This document shows, piece after piece, positions 18,612 to 27,504 of a DNA stretch of 64,000 nt (position 1 is its first letter; each line of letters starts with the position of its first letter). Source of the stretch: Chitinophaga filiformis (GTDB taxonomy: Bacteria > Bacteroidota > Bacteroidia > Chitinophagales > Chitinophagaceae); assembly GCF_900102545.1 (NCBI RefSeq), contig NZ_FNBN01000011.1, positions 80,603 through 144,602 on the forward strand, read 5' to 3'. The notes below the pieces were generated by a model that ran no database searches, had not been told where the DNA came from, and saw only the letters and a program-made list of their open reading frames with translations. The position numbers and the translations under genes were made by a program.

Positions 18612-20759
18612 ATGGAACATAAAAAGGATCTTTCCAGAAGAGCATTCCTGCAGCAGGCGGGGATATCTGGTATTGCTTTGACTATCGGTTACTACTGGCC
18701 GGCGATAGGAAAAAGTGCAGGCGAGATTGTTTGTGCGGATGATGTGACAGAGTTAATGTCGTGGATATCAATAGATGTTACGGGTAAGGTGACCATCTTT
18801 AATCACCGGTCAGAAATGGGACAAGGTACCTGGCAGGCTATCCCGCAGATTATTGCGGAAGAACTGGAGGTAAGCATGGACCAGGTGAACATTCAATATG
18901 TAGCAGCCCATCCATCTAAATATGGGCCGCAGCCAACGGAAGGGAGTTTTTCTGTACGTGGCTGGTATCAGCAATTACTGCGCGTTGGTGCTTCTGCCAG
19001 GGAAATGCTGATTGAGGCGGCGGCAAAACAATGGCGGGTCAATCCGTCTGAGTGTTATGCAGAAAATGGAGAGGTGGTTCATCGGGGAACGGGGAAAAGG
19101 CTCAGTTATGGTGTGCTGGTAAAAGATGCTGCCCAATTGAAGCCGCCCGTAGACGTTAAGCTAAAAGAACGTAAAGACTATAATATAATTGGGAAGCCTT
19201 TACATCGTAAGGATGCTGCACTTAAAACCAATGGAACAGCGATGTTCGGGTTGGATAAGAAGCTGCCTGGAATGTTGTATGCGGTGGTGGAAAGGAGTCC
19301 GAGGTTTCGGGGGAAAGTGAAAAGTTTTGATGACTCGGCAACGAGATCTGTCAAAGGTGTGAAGCATGTTTTTAAAGTGCGGCGGCCGGTATTTGATATC
19401 TGGTGCGAAGGCGTGGCTGTTGTGGCGGACTCCTTGTGGGCTGCCATGCAGGGGCGTAAACTATTGAAAGTGGAATGGGATGATACCGGGTTTGAACACC
19501 TCAGCTCTGAACAGATCCATGCCCGGATGCAGGAGGATCTGAATAAGTTCTCGTCGCCCGAGAGTTTTGAGACAGCGCTGAAAGATTCTTCTGCAGCCAT
19601 AGAAGCTATATACGAAATGCCGTATCAGTCGCATAGTTGTATGGAGCCGCTTAACTGTATTGCGGATGTGAAGGACAATAGTATTGAAATATGGGGACCA
19701 ATACAGGAGGCGACCTGGGTACAGGCGGATCTGAGTGAGCGACTCCATGTTCCTATTGCCAACGTGAAAGTGAATATGACTTTTCTGGGTGGCGGTTTTG
19801 GGAGAAAGGCGTTTCTTGATTATCCGCATGAAGCGGCGCTTATTTCAAAACAAATCAAAGCTCCTGTGCAGGTCATGTGGACGCGGGAAGATGATATGAG
19901 CGCGGGGCCCTTCCGTTCGGGGGCGTTATACAGATGCAGAGGTGGCGTGGACGCGCAAAAGAAAATATTTGCTTTGCAGATTGTCTCAGCTGCGCAATAT
20001 TTCGGCGCGGGGGCGGATAAACATCCCGAACCACAGGTGTTAAAGGAGAATACCGGCGGGATAGCGGGCATTATTTACGATTATTATAAAACGGTGCCGC
20101 ATTTTAGTTTTGGGAGTGTGCCTATTAAAGCACCTATTCCTACTATGTGGTGGCGGGCGCCTGGGGCTAATACCGATGCTTTTGCCTGCGAGTGTTTTAT
20201 AGATGAACTGGCGCATCTTGCGAAGCAAGACCCGCTGGCATTCAGGAGAGCGCATTTTGCGTTCGGTCGTTATCAGGCGCTGGTAGATAAATTAGCGGAA
20301 ATTAGTAACTGGAAGACGCGGCGAAAGAATGATGGCTGGGGTGTGGCGATTACGGAGTGTTTTGGGAGTATGGTGGGACAGGTCGTGAAGGTCTCCCGTT
20401 CTCCGAACCTCAGGATTGATAAAGTTTTTGCACTGATAGACTGTGGCTGGTATGTAAATCCGGATACCATCCGTGCCCAGATTGAAGGGAGTATTATCAT
20501 GGCGCTGGGGGCAGCGCTCAATCATGCGACGCATTTTGAAGAAGGGAGAACGGTGGAAAGGAACTTCCACTCCTACCCTATGCCGAGGATGAATGAGATT
20601 CCGGAAATTGAGGTGCATATCATGGAGAATGATGAGAAACCGGGAGGGGTTGGGGAACCTGGGTTACCGGCATTTGCGCCGGCGCTGTGTAATGCGATAT
20701 TTGATCTTACGGGGAAGAGGGTGAGGAAACTGCCGTTCAGACTGGAGGATTTGACGTAG
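18612..20759 (+). CDS. Molybdopterin-binding aldehyde oxidase/xanthine dehydrogenase family subunit (IorB-like)
   Basis: The 715-residue protein starts with a Tat signal (LSRRAFLQQAGISGIALTIG). It resembles the large subunit of isoquinoline 1-oxidoreductase: an N-terminal MoCo-binding part with GQGTWQAIPQIIAEEL, then the aldehyde oxidase a/b-hammerhead region (GLDKKLPGMLYAVVERSPRF), then LGGGFGRKAFLDYPHEAALI and the C-terminal GGVGEPGLPAFAPALCNAIF, where the Glu is the likely catalytic base. Such enzymes need a small 2Fe-2S subunit, normally encoded directly upstream. No such gene is adjacent, so the partner must be elsewhere or the protein is orphaned. The predicted location is periplasmic. 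Confidence 0.88.
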   Translation: MEHKKDLSRRAFLQQAGISGIALTIGYYWPAIGKSAGEIVCADDVTELMSWISIDVTGKVTIFNHRSEMGQGTWQAIPQIIAEELEVSMDQVNIQYVAAHPSKYGPQPTEGSFSVRGWYQQLLRVGASAREMLIEAAAKQWRVNPSECYAENGEVVHRGTGKRLSYGVLVKDAAQLKPPVDVKLKERKDYNIIGKPLHRKDAALKTNGTAMFGLDKKLPGMLYAVVERSPRFRGKVKSFDDSATRSVKGVKHVFKVRRPVFDIWCEGVAVVADSLWAAMQGRKLLKVEWDDTGFEHLSSEQIHARMQEDLNKFSSPESFETALKDSSAAIEAIYEMPYQSHSCMEPLNCIADVKDNSIEIWGPIQEATWVQADLSERLHVPIANVKVNMTFLGGGFGRKAFLDYPHEAALISKQIKAPVQVMWTREDDMSAGPFRSGALYRCRGGVDAQKKIFALQIVSAAQYFGAGADKHPEPQVLKENTGGIAGIIYDYYKTVPHFSFGSVPIKAPIPTMWWRAPGANTDAFACECFIDELAHLAKQDPLAFRRAHFAFGRYQALVDKLAEISNWKTRRKNDGWGVAITECFGSMVGQVVKVSRSPNLRIDKVFALIDCGWYVNPDTIRAQIEGSIIMALGAALNHATHFEEGRTVERNFHSYPMPRMNEIPEIEVHIMENDEKPGGVGEPGLPAFAPALCNAIFDLTGKRVRKLPFRLEDLT

Positions 20760-20769
20760 AAGAAAAAAA

Positions 20770-20800
20770 TTTGGGATTTTGAATATTTTATATACATTTG
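20770..20800 (+). promoter_or_regulatory. Promoter of tRNA-Leu
   Basis: TTTG (20770-20773) and TACATTTG (20793-20800) are separated by exactly 19 bp, a textbook Bacteroidota promoter. The expected start near 20807 coincides with a perfect leader hairpin, GCAACTG-AAGGA-CAGTTGC at 20807-20825, directly before the mature tRNA. Confidence 0.8.
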
Positions 20801-20828
20801 CAACCCGCAACTGAAGGACAGTTGCTTT

Positions 20829-20912
20829 GCCCAGATGGCGGAACTGGTAGACGCGCTAGACTCAAAATCTTGTTTCGGCAACGGAGTGCAGGTTCGATTC
20901 CTGTTCTGGGCA
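20829..20912 (+). tRNA. tRNA-Leu (anticodon CAA)
   Basis: An 84-base tRNA with acceptor stem GCCCAGA/TCTGGGC, discriminator A, a GCG/CGC D-stem, anticodon loop CTCAAAA giving anticodon CAA (codon UUG), a long class II variable arm and the T-loop TTCGATT. The anticodon stem CTAGA/TCTTG contains one T-T mismatch at its second pair. The 3' CCA is not encoded. A promoter lies upstream and a terminator follows 10 bp later. Confidence 0.95.
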
Positions 20913-20921
20913 CAAAAGCGG

Positions 20922-20947
20922 AAAGGTCGGAGATATCTCCGACCTTT
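20922..20947 (+). terminator. Terminator of tRNA-Leu (GGTCGGAG family)
   Basis: AAAGGTCGGAGAT followed by its exact complement ATCTCCGACCTTT forms a perfect 26-bp palindrome, followed by TGCTTTTT. The same core recurs at 35092 and 55677. Confidence 0.85.
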
Positions 20948-21436
20948 TGCTTTTTAAGGTGGTCAAGATCCTATCAGCTTGACGAGACATACCTCACCAC
21001 AGGTGCCACAACATCCTCCACCATAACAGATGCCTAAATTTCGGCATTAAACTCTTCTGAGATTAGGCACCTGAGTGATTCGTACTTACCTTCGAAGGTC
21101 CTTATCTGAAAGCTTTTGTCTTCCATATCTATGGGCAATAGGATGCTATTATGGTCATTCACCAAATTGATGTCACTTTAGTTTGCCAAATTTATCAATA
21201 ATTATCAATCAGGTTACTACTTGGTAGAATCGATAAGGCAGCGGAATTGTTAGAACGTCAACCTAGCATAGTTGAAAGAAATTAGATGATTGGGAACTTT
21301 CATAGAATGAAAGTGGAATGGATTATAGAAGAGGATGATTATGACGATGACGATGAGATTTGGTTATAACAAACGCAGATTTGGATAAGCATGTTCCTCC
21401 GTTATGGCGGAGCTTTGTGATACCAAAAAAAATATT
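20948..21436. other. Spacer with two small coding-like fragments
   Basis: No full gene is seen. On the minus strand a frame open from about 21168 to the TAG at 21034 reads NDHNSILLPIDMEDKSFQIR and continues FEGKYESLRCLISEEFNAEI (ATG at 21126, 30 codons), which looks like the end of a real protein. On the plus strand 21286-21369 encodes a 27-residue peptide with an acidic tail (EEDDYDDDDEIWL). Both may be remnants of lost genes; neither matches a family I recognise. Confidence 0.3.
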
Positions 21437-22327
21437 ATGCGTGTTTTTGTTACCGGCGCTACGGGTTTTGTAGGTTCAGCCATTATTCAGGAATTAATAG
21501 GTGCAGGCCACCAGGTAGTGGGGCTTGCACGTTCAGAAGCTGCTGCCAAAGCGCTTATCACAGCAGGTGCCGAAGTATACCGGGGAAATATCGATGACCT
21601 GGACAGCTTACAGCGTGGAGCTGCTGCGGCAGACGGTGTGATTCATACCGCTTTCAACCACGACTTCTCAAACTTTAAGGCCATTACAGACGCAGACAGG
21701 GGCATTGTTGACGCGTTAGGCACTGCCTGTGCCGGGCCGTTTATAGTGACCTCCGCAATAGGGGTGCTGCCGCCGAGTACAAGACTGCTCACGGAAGAAG
21801 ATATGCCGGGGGCCAGTATGAATAACCGCAAGGTTACAGAAGAGGCATGCGACGCAGTAGCCGCTAAAGGTGTAAGTGTTTCGGTAGTTCGTCTTCCACC
21901 ATCTGTGCATGGTGAAGGAGATCATGGTTTCATACCTATGCTTATGGGCATCGCAAAGGAAAAGGGCATATCTGTGTATGTGGAAGAAGGGCTTAACCGC
22001 TGGCCTGCCGTGCATGTGCTGGATGCTGCGCGTTTGTACAGGCTGGCACTGGAAAAAGGCGCCGCTGCTGGCACCCGGTATCATGCAGTTGGCGATGAAG
22101 GAGTTACGTTCCGGGAGATTGCTGAAGTGATAGGAAAACATCTGAAGGTTCCGGTGGTGAGCAAATCAAAGGAAGAAGCAGCGGCACATTTTGGCTGGTT
22201 TGCACATTTTGCTGCTATGAATGTACCGGCAAGTGCTGCGCAAACACAGGAAGCTCTTGGATGGGCGCCCGTTCAGCCCGGACTTCTCGCAGATCTCAAG
22301 AGCTACAGCTACTTCTCCCTTAAATGA
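21437..22327 (+). CDS. NAD(P)-dependent epimerase/dehydratase-like SDR family oxidoreductase
   Basis: The start at 21437 puts the Rossmann motif at the N-terminus as expected (MRVFVTGATGFVGSAIIQEL, with TGATGFVG); the in-frame codons upstream from 21404 are not family-like. The 296-residue protein continues with YRGNIDDL, DGVIHTAF and RLPPSVHGEGDHGF, typical of atypical or extended SDR proteins related to NAD(P)-dependent epimerases. The usual active-site YxxxK is not obvious, with NNRKVTEEA in that region. It probably reduces or isomerises a small carbonyl compound. An AraC gene starts 13 bp downstream and is likely co-transcribed. Confidence 0.87.
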   Translation: MRVFVTGATGFVGSAIIQELIGAGHQVVGLARSEAAAKALITAGAEVYRGNIDDLDSLQRGAAAADGVIHTAFNHDFSNFKAITDADRGIVDALGTACAGPFIVTSAIGVLPPSTRLLTEEDMPGASMNNRKVTEEACDAVAAKGVSVSVVRLPPSVHGEGDHGFIPMLMGIAKEKGISVYVEEGLNRWPAVHVLDAARLYRLALEKGAAAGTRYHAVGDEGVTFREIAEVIGKHLKVPVVSKSKEEAAAHFGWFAHFAAMNVPASAAQTQEALGWAPVQPGLLADLKSYSYFSLK

Positions 22328-22340
22328 AATATATTGCGAT

Positions 22341-23264
22341 ATGCTAAATAAGCAACTTCAAAGGATTAAAACGATCAGCGAATATCATAGGGTAAGGGGA
22401 TTACCTCCACCGGCACATCCTTTAATCAGCCTGATTGATTATAGTACGATCGAACATTCGGCTGACACAAATCTGATAAGTTGGGCATTTGATTTTTATA
22501 CTATCTCATTGAAAAGAAATTTCAATGCCAAGATAAAATATGGTCAGCAGGAATATGATTTCGATGAAGGGGTGATGTTTTTCATTGCACCTGGCCAGGT
22601 AATCAGTATAGAGGTGAGCAATGATCCCTCCAAAAAGAAATCAGGGTGGATGCTGCTCATCCATCCTGATTTCTTATGGAATACACCTTTGGCGAAAGCC
22701 ATCACCCGGTACGAGTATTTTGATTACTCCGTCAATGAGGCATTGTTCCTTTCAGATAAAGAAGAAGCCACGACCATTGCCCTCTTCAAAACCATTGAAC
22801 AGGAGTATCGTGCGAACATTGATAAATTCAGTCAGAATATCATCATTGCCCAATTGGAATTACTATTTTCTTATGCGGAAAGATTTTATCATCGTCAGTT
22901 TATTACAAGAAAGATAACGAACCATCAAGTGCTTTCGCGTTTGGAAGATATCCTTACCAACTGGTTTAACAGCGATGATCTGGTCAGGAAAGGCTTGCCC
23001 ACGGTACAGCATATTACTCAGGTACTGAACATATCTCCCGGTTATCTGAGCGGGTTGTTAAAAGTGTTAACGGGGCAGAGTACACAGCAGCATATTCATG
23101 AAAAGCTGATACAGAAAGCAAAGGAGAAGTTGTCTACGACAGATTTAACTGTCAGTGAAATTGCCTATGAGTTAGGCTTTGATTATCCGCAGTCGTTTAG
23201 CAAATTGTTTAAAACGAAGACAAATCTTTCTCCGCTGGAATTCCGTCAGTCATTCAAAACATAA
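22341..23264 (+). CDS. AraC family transcriptional regulator
   Basis: Read from the ATG at 22341, 13 bp after the epimerase-like gene, the protein has 307 residues; the longer frame from 22221 would overlap that gene by 107 bp and adds an unrelated segment. The N-terminal half is a cupin-like ligand domain (YDFDEGVMFFIAPGQVISIE), and the C-terminal 100 residues are an AraC double HTH ending in VSEIAYELGFDYPQSFSKLFKTKTNLSPLEFR. It is clearly paralogous to the regulator at 32052-32948 (shared PGQVI, VNEAL-LSDKE, FITR and EIAYELGF-YPQ stretches). It probably controls the reductase gene before it. Confidence 0.9.
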   Translation: MLNKQLQRIKTISEYHRVRGLPPPAHPLISLIDYSTIEHSADTNLISWAFDFYTISLKRNFNAKIKYGQQEYDFDEGVMFFIAPGQVISIEVSNDPSKKKSGWMLLIHPDFLWNTPLAKAITRYEYFDYSVNEALFLSDKEEATTIALFKTIEQEYRANIDKFSQNIIIAQLELLFSYAERFYHRQFITRKITNHQVLSRLEDILTNWFNSDDLVRKGLPTVQHITQVLNISPGYLSGLLKVLTGQSTQQHIHEKLIQKAKEKLSTTDLTVSEIAYELGFDYPQSFSKLFKTKTNLSPLEFRQSFKT

Positions 23265-23396
23265 TTTTCCCATGGCGCAGTCCTTGCCTTTTACTGATAC
23301 AACAATTGATAGGCCAGAGAAATCTCGCTTTGTATACGACCTCTTCCATTTCAGGCAGTCAATGGCCCCCTATTAAATAAACATTACCTTTGTGGC

Positions 23397-25376
23397 ATGT
23401 CACACAGCGTATATTTAAGTAACGTCAGCTCCCCATCAGGAATAAACAGGAATGATGTAATGATGATGAAATGGGGATATGAGATGCCACTATTATTACA
23501 ACCTTTGCTAATAAGCGGGGGCTTTATTGAAGATGACATTTTGTACTATAATGCGAAACCCGGTATCGAAAACCTGAAAAAGTTTTACAACTTTCTAGAT
23601 GCCACAAAGTTCCTCATTAATAATAAAAGCACTTTTACAGCATGCAAAAATAGGCTATTCAAATATCTGGACGGCCTGGAACATGCTTATTTTAGCATGA
23701 ATGCCCGGGCCGCATTCAATATGGAAGAGATACCGCATGACAAACAAGCGGCTATATGGCTGGCAGATATTGCGTATAACAATGCGATGATCACCAGTGC
23801 TATGGACAATAACAACGTCTCCCTGTTGGCTTACACAAAGTTCAAACATGTAAGCATGGCTTTTCATTCATTTGCTGAACTGCTGAACTACGAGGATTAT
23901 TATTATGGATGGGGACATATCTATGAAGAATCTGGAAAGGAAGAAATTTACAATGAGAATGGATTATGGGGGTTAAAAAGTGCCGACGGAAGAATATTGC
24001 TGAGTCCTCAATTTGATGAATTTTATGAATTCGGTGAGCAGGATATTGCGGTGGTGATGAAAGCTCAGAAATATGGTTATGTGCACAGATCAGGTGAGAT
24101 TATAACTTTTCCAGAATGGGATGAGGCTTATGATTTTGATAACTCTTATCTGGCGGTTGTTCAGCGCAATGGTCTTTGGGGACTAGTTAATATTTCGGGA
24201 GAAGTTGTTGTTGAACCCACATACGAAACCCTTAACAAGGTCGGTGACAGCGGTAATTACATTGCACAAAAGAATGGGAACTCGGGGATATTGGCAGCTG
24301 ATGGGAAAGTGATCATCAATTTCAAATATGAAAAAATAGAACTATTGCATAATGATGTATTCATCCTACAGAAAGATCATCTTTATAGTCTTACTGAAGA
24401 TGGCGAGCAGTTCGACTTAATAGTACGTAAAGCCCCTCATCAGGGCTTCGCCTGGGCAATCAAGGGCAAGGAAGTATATCTTATAGATAAATATGGGATA
24501 TCAAGAGCAAATAAAGATCTGGTACGACAAGATGCTGAAAGTGAGGATTACAGTTTTTACTATGATGATATAGTGCGTGACAAGCTCCTGGCATATGCAA
24601 AGATGCCTGATGAGGAAACTGTTACAGATGCCTACACACCGGTTGAAGAATTATATAATATCGGCGTAGATGCTTATAACAGACAAGATTACCCATCAGC
24701 AATTTATCACTACTCGCTTGCTGCTGAAAAAGGATATGGTTATGCAATGAACAACCTGGCATATATTTATTACATGGTAGATGGGTATGTAGATGATGAC
24801 AGGGCATTTTACTGGTACGAAAAGGGAGCTGCAGCCCGCAATACAAATGCGATCAATGGGTTGAGTCTGTGTTATCAGTATGGCATAGGTACTATCCCCG
24901 ATATAGATAAAGCCATTGACCTACTGCAACAGGCAACAGAGGATGGTATGGCCGCGGCACATAATAACCTCGGATTTCTATTTTATGAGACGGATCCTGA
25001 GCTCGCATTGTATCATTATCATCAGGCAGAAGCACTTGGGGAACCTGATAACATTGGGCTGGGAAACCTGTATGAAGAAAAGGGGGATTTTAAGACCGCC
25101 CTGCAGTATTACCTCAAAGATGACTCCGAAATAGGAGCCTTTAATCTGGGAAATTTTCACCTTAGGGGATTAGGTATAGTAAAAGACGTAGAAGCGGCAA
25201 TAGGATACTTTATAATAGCGACAGACGGTGGTTATGATAGCGGACACATTGAACTAGCACGAATATATCTGTTTGAAGAAGGCTTTATCAATATGGATAA
25301 GGCAAAGGCACATATTGTGGCGGCAGAAAAGGCTGGTCTTGAAATCCCGATAATCATGAGTAATCTTATAAATTAA
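23397..25376 (+). CDS. WG-repeat and Sel1-repeat protein
   Basis: A 659-residue cytoplasmic protein without a signal. The N-terminal 130 residues open with SHSVYLSN and include WGYEMPLLLQPLLISGG, which resembles an N-terminal domain found on other WG-repeat proteins and supports the first ATG. Residues about 175-360 hold WG (KWG) repeats: GLWGLKSADGRILLSPQFDE, NGLWGLVNISGEVVVEPTYE and related units. Residues about 415-650 hold Sel1/TPR-like repeats (AEKGYGYAMNNLAYIYY, DGMAAAHNNLGFLFY, GAFNLGNFHLRGLG). Such proteins are interaction scaffolds and sometimes accompany toxin-immunity loci. A TACCTTTG element ends 4 bp before the ATG; an SD-preceded alternative start exists at 23460. Confidence 0.85.
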   Translation: MSHSVYLSNVSSPSGINRNDVMMMKWGYEMPLLLQPLLISGGFIEDDILYYNAKPGIENLKKFYNFLDATKFLINNKSTFTACKNRLFKYLDGLEHAYFSMNARAAFNMEEIPHDKQAAIWLADIAYNNAMITSAMDNNNVSLLAYTKFKHVSMAFHSFAELLNYEDYYYGWGHIYEESGKEEIYNENGLWGLKSADGRILLSPQFDEFYEFGEQDIAVVMKAQKYGYVHRSGEIITFPEWDEAYDFDNSYLAVVQRNGLWGLVNISGEVVVEPTYETLNKVGDSGNYIAQKNGNSGILAADGKVIINFKYEKIELLHNDVFILQKDHLYSLTEDGEQFDLIVRKAPHQGFAWAIKGKEVYLIDKYGISRANKDLVRQDAESEDYSFYYDDIVRDKLLAYAKMPDEETVTDAYTPVEELYNIGVDAYNRQDYPSAIYHYSLAAEKGYGYAMNNLAYIYYMVDGYVDDDRAFYWYEKGAAARNTNAINGLSLCYQYGIGTIPDIDKAIDLLQQATEDGMAAAHNNLGFLFYETDPELALYHYHQAEALGEPDNIGLGNLYEEKGDFKTALQYYLKDDSEIGAFNLGNFHLRGLGIVKDVEAAIGYFIIATDGGYDSGHIELARIYLFEEGFINMDKAKAHIVAAEKAGLEIPIIMSNLIN

Positions 25377-25485
25377 CGGACCGACAACTGAAATAGTATA
25401 TTTTTCAATAATACTTTTTATATGTAAAATTGGTTTGGGAAGAATGAATTAATGCCGTAATTTAATATCTTGTTCAAATCAATGG

Positions 25486-26310
25486 TTGCCCTTGCAATAC
25501 ACTCCCTGCGACATATTGAAACCCTTTATCAGGAATTATTCCGTAATCACCATCGACAAGGATATCAACAATGAAATTTTTTATCCTAGTGGATATGTAG
25601 ATTTCATTGTTAAAATGCCAGATGGAAACGCCGCCACCATTATCGGCGGACAATACCGGGACACGCCTGCATTTGAATTATTAGGGCATCTGACAGTTCC
25701 TACCAGGTTGAATGCAGCGAAAGGCACTACAATACTGATAGCCAGGATGTATCCTTATGCATGTGCTGTATTCTTCCCAAATCCAATCACGGACTTTACC
25801 AATTCAGCCACAAATCTTCTGGATGTGTATGCCAAAGATTTGCGGGATCTCTATGAAGTAATGATGAGCAAAGTCTCAATTATTCAACAGATAGCGCTGA
25901 TCGAATCCTTTTTTATCGAAAAACTAAAAAAGCATGAGAGAAAACGGCAAAAGGTTCAACAGCTATCCCTGATCTGCCAGCATATACTGACCACAGGTGA
26001 AGGCTTTGATCTTAATCAGCTATCATCTACCCTTGGGCTTTCAAAAAGGTATATTCAGAAACAGTTCTTTGAAATGGTGGGCCTGACACCAGGCACACTG
26101 TACGCATCTTACCGTTTCAATAGAAGTTTAGGGCAAATACTTACAACAGACGTATCACTTACTTCAATTGCCTATGAATGCGGTTACTATGACCAGGCCC
26201 ATTTTATCAAAGAATTCAGGAAATTTACAGGCATTACGCCGCTACAGGTGAGGCGTACACTTATTAAAAATGGAGATGACTTCCAGAAAGCTGTAAATAT
26301 CGGGTTGTAA
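25486..26310 (+). CDS. AraC family transcriptional regulator (TTG start)
   Basis: This 274-residue protein has an N-terminal domain typical of one AraC subgroup (YTPCDILKPFIRNYSVIT, FYPSGYVDFIVKMPDG, GGQYRDTPAF) and a C-terminal AraC HTH (SKRYIQKQFFEMVGLTPGTL, IAYECGYYDQAHFIKEFRKF). The frame has no ATG before the conserved N-terminus: going upstream from TTG 25486 it reaches the stop at 25450 without one, so TTG is the likely start. An ATG three bases earlier is in another frame. It ends 2 bp from the convergent NTF2-like gene, which it may regulate. Confidence 0.85.
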   Translation: MPLQYTPCDILKPFIRNYSVITIDKDINNEIFYPSGYVDFIVKMPDGNAATIIGGQYRDTPAFELLGHLTVPTRLNAAKGTTILIARMYPYACAVFFPNPITDFTNSATNLLDVYAKDLRDLYEVMMSKVSIIQQIALIESFFIEKLKKHERKRQKVQQLSLICQHILTTGEGFDLNQLSSTLGLSKRYIQKQFFEMVGLTPGTLYASYRFNRSLGQILTTDVSLTSIAYECGYYDQAHFIKEFRKFTGITPLQVRRTLIKNGDDFQKAVNIGL

Positions 26311-26312
26311 AT

Positions 26313-26762
26313 CTATTTTGACACCGGCTTATTACTGCTGAACATATCCCTATGCATTTTTAAGCCATCGGCAGTGTTTTTCCAAATTACCATCACTTTA
26401 CCTTCATCTAATTTATTTCCGTTAAGGTCTGTCATTTCATAGTAGCTTTCCTCTGTAATAAATGTGCTGGCGTCACCATACAAATGTTGTATAGTAAATT
26501 TGACATGCACTTTAGGACCATCTTTAAAGAATTTTGCGATATTTTCCTTTCCGCATACAGGTGCTGAATTTGGAGGCAGCAAACAGGCATCGTCTGTGTA
26601 TCTGGTGAGGATTGAACCATCATTTTTATTTGCCAGGTCAGCATAGATGGCATTACTGGCTTCGATCGCTTTACGGGCTTGCTGCAAGGGATCAGCATTG
26701 GTTTGGGCTTTGGAAAATAACGATATTGCCATCAGCATAGCCAGGGAGACTACTTTCTTCAT
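26313..26762 (-). CDS. Secreted NTF2-like/SnoaL (DUF4440-type) protein
   Basis: This 149-residue protein begins with a signal peptide (MKKVVSLAMLMAISLFSKAQ). The mature part follows the SnoaL/DUF4440 cone fold pattern: RKAIEASNAIYADLANKNDG, then YTDDACLLPPNSAPVCGKENIAKFF and the C-terminal KVMVIWKNTADGLKMHRDMF. Members are periplasmic or extracytoplasmic ligand-binding or isomerase-like proteins of mostly unknown role. It converges with the TTG-start AraC gene and has no operon partner. Confidence 0.88.
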   Translation of the reverse strand: MKKVVSLAMLMAISLFSKAQTNADPLQQARKAIEASNAIYADLANKNDGSILTRYTDDACLLPPNSAPVCGKENIAKFFKDGPKVHVKFTIQHLYGDASTFITEESYYEMTDLNGNKLDEGKVMVIWKNTADGLKMHRDMFSSNKPVSK

Positions 26763-26898
26763 AAATTATTATTTCTAACAAAGAAAAAGCGTTCGGGAAA
26801 GTAAAAATTGTAAAAAAGCGCACATGGCCCCTCACCTATTGTATCTAAGTTCATTCAATGGGAAAATGCCAGCGGGTGTTGTTTGTGGGGCAATAAAA

Positions 26899-26930
26899 AT
26901 GGCCAAAGCCGTTTAAGCGCTTTAGCCATT
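26899..26930 (-). terminator. Hairpin terminator after the beta-helix remnant
   Basis: AATGGC and AAAGC on one side pair with GCTTT and GCCATT on the other with a single mismatch. In minus-strand orientation the stem is followed by TTTTTATT. It lies 27 bp past the end of the decayed beta-helix gene, and the flanking bases also allow function on the other strand. Confidence 0.6.
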
Positions 26931-26956
26931 CTTTTTGCATGATTTGATGAAAGAAC

Positions 26957-27361
26957 CTAATAACTATAACTGGCCGGACCAGTGTTTGTCGTGGTTAAGG
27001 GCGTACCGGGCATAGCCGGATTTGAGCCACTGGTAGTGTTGTTGGTGAATACGGTATTGCCAGGGTGTGATAAATTGATCAAAGGAGAAACACTCCCCCT
27101 CAGCGCGTTATTGGCAAATGTGCAGCCATCAGGAGAAACGGAGCCATCCCCTCCATGTCCTATGATAACACCTCTTACATTCAGGTTGATCCAGATATTG
27201 TTGGACACATTGGCATTTACCACCTGGGCATGGCTAAAGCCCGGATTTGTATAGCTATCACCCGCACCCAGCACAAATCCGTAATCCTGCATATCATTTG
27301 GACAAATGTCTATATTCCAATAATTTTTGACCGAACTATTCGGATTTTTAATGCGGTTGAA
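26957..27361 (-). pseudogene. C-terminal remnant of a right-handed beta-helix protein
   Basis: The minus-strand frame is open from the stop at 27362-27364 to a TAA at 26957. Its first Met (27292) lies inside the homologous sequence, because upstream codons read naturally as FNRIKNPNSSVKNYWNIDIC. The sequence has the Asn/Val-rich rungs of parallel beta-helix (pectin-lyase-like) proteins: NANVSNNIWINLNVRGVIIG and CTFANNALRGSVSPLINLSH. Before the stop, coding-like NITEVETS continues in the same frame, so the gene is broken by in-frame stops and lacks its N-terminus. Such proteins normally bind or cleave polysaccharides. Confidence 0.55.
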
Positions 27362-27504
27362 TTAGGATGTTTCTACTTCGGTAATATTCTTAGTTATTCA
27401 TACATTTTTGCCGCGATCAGGATATTTGCAAATACTTTCCAATCAAAAAGAGGCTGCTTCAGTTTGAAGTGCCTCTTTTATTGCCTATTTACACTGCGAT
27501 CCTT

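Noticed and set aside
20798..21037. Plus-strand frame of 79 codons covering the tRNA
   Set aside because: It reads through tRNA-Leu and the terminator; the tRNA is unambiguous.
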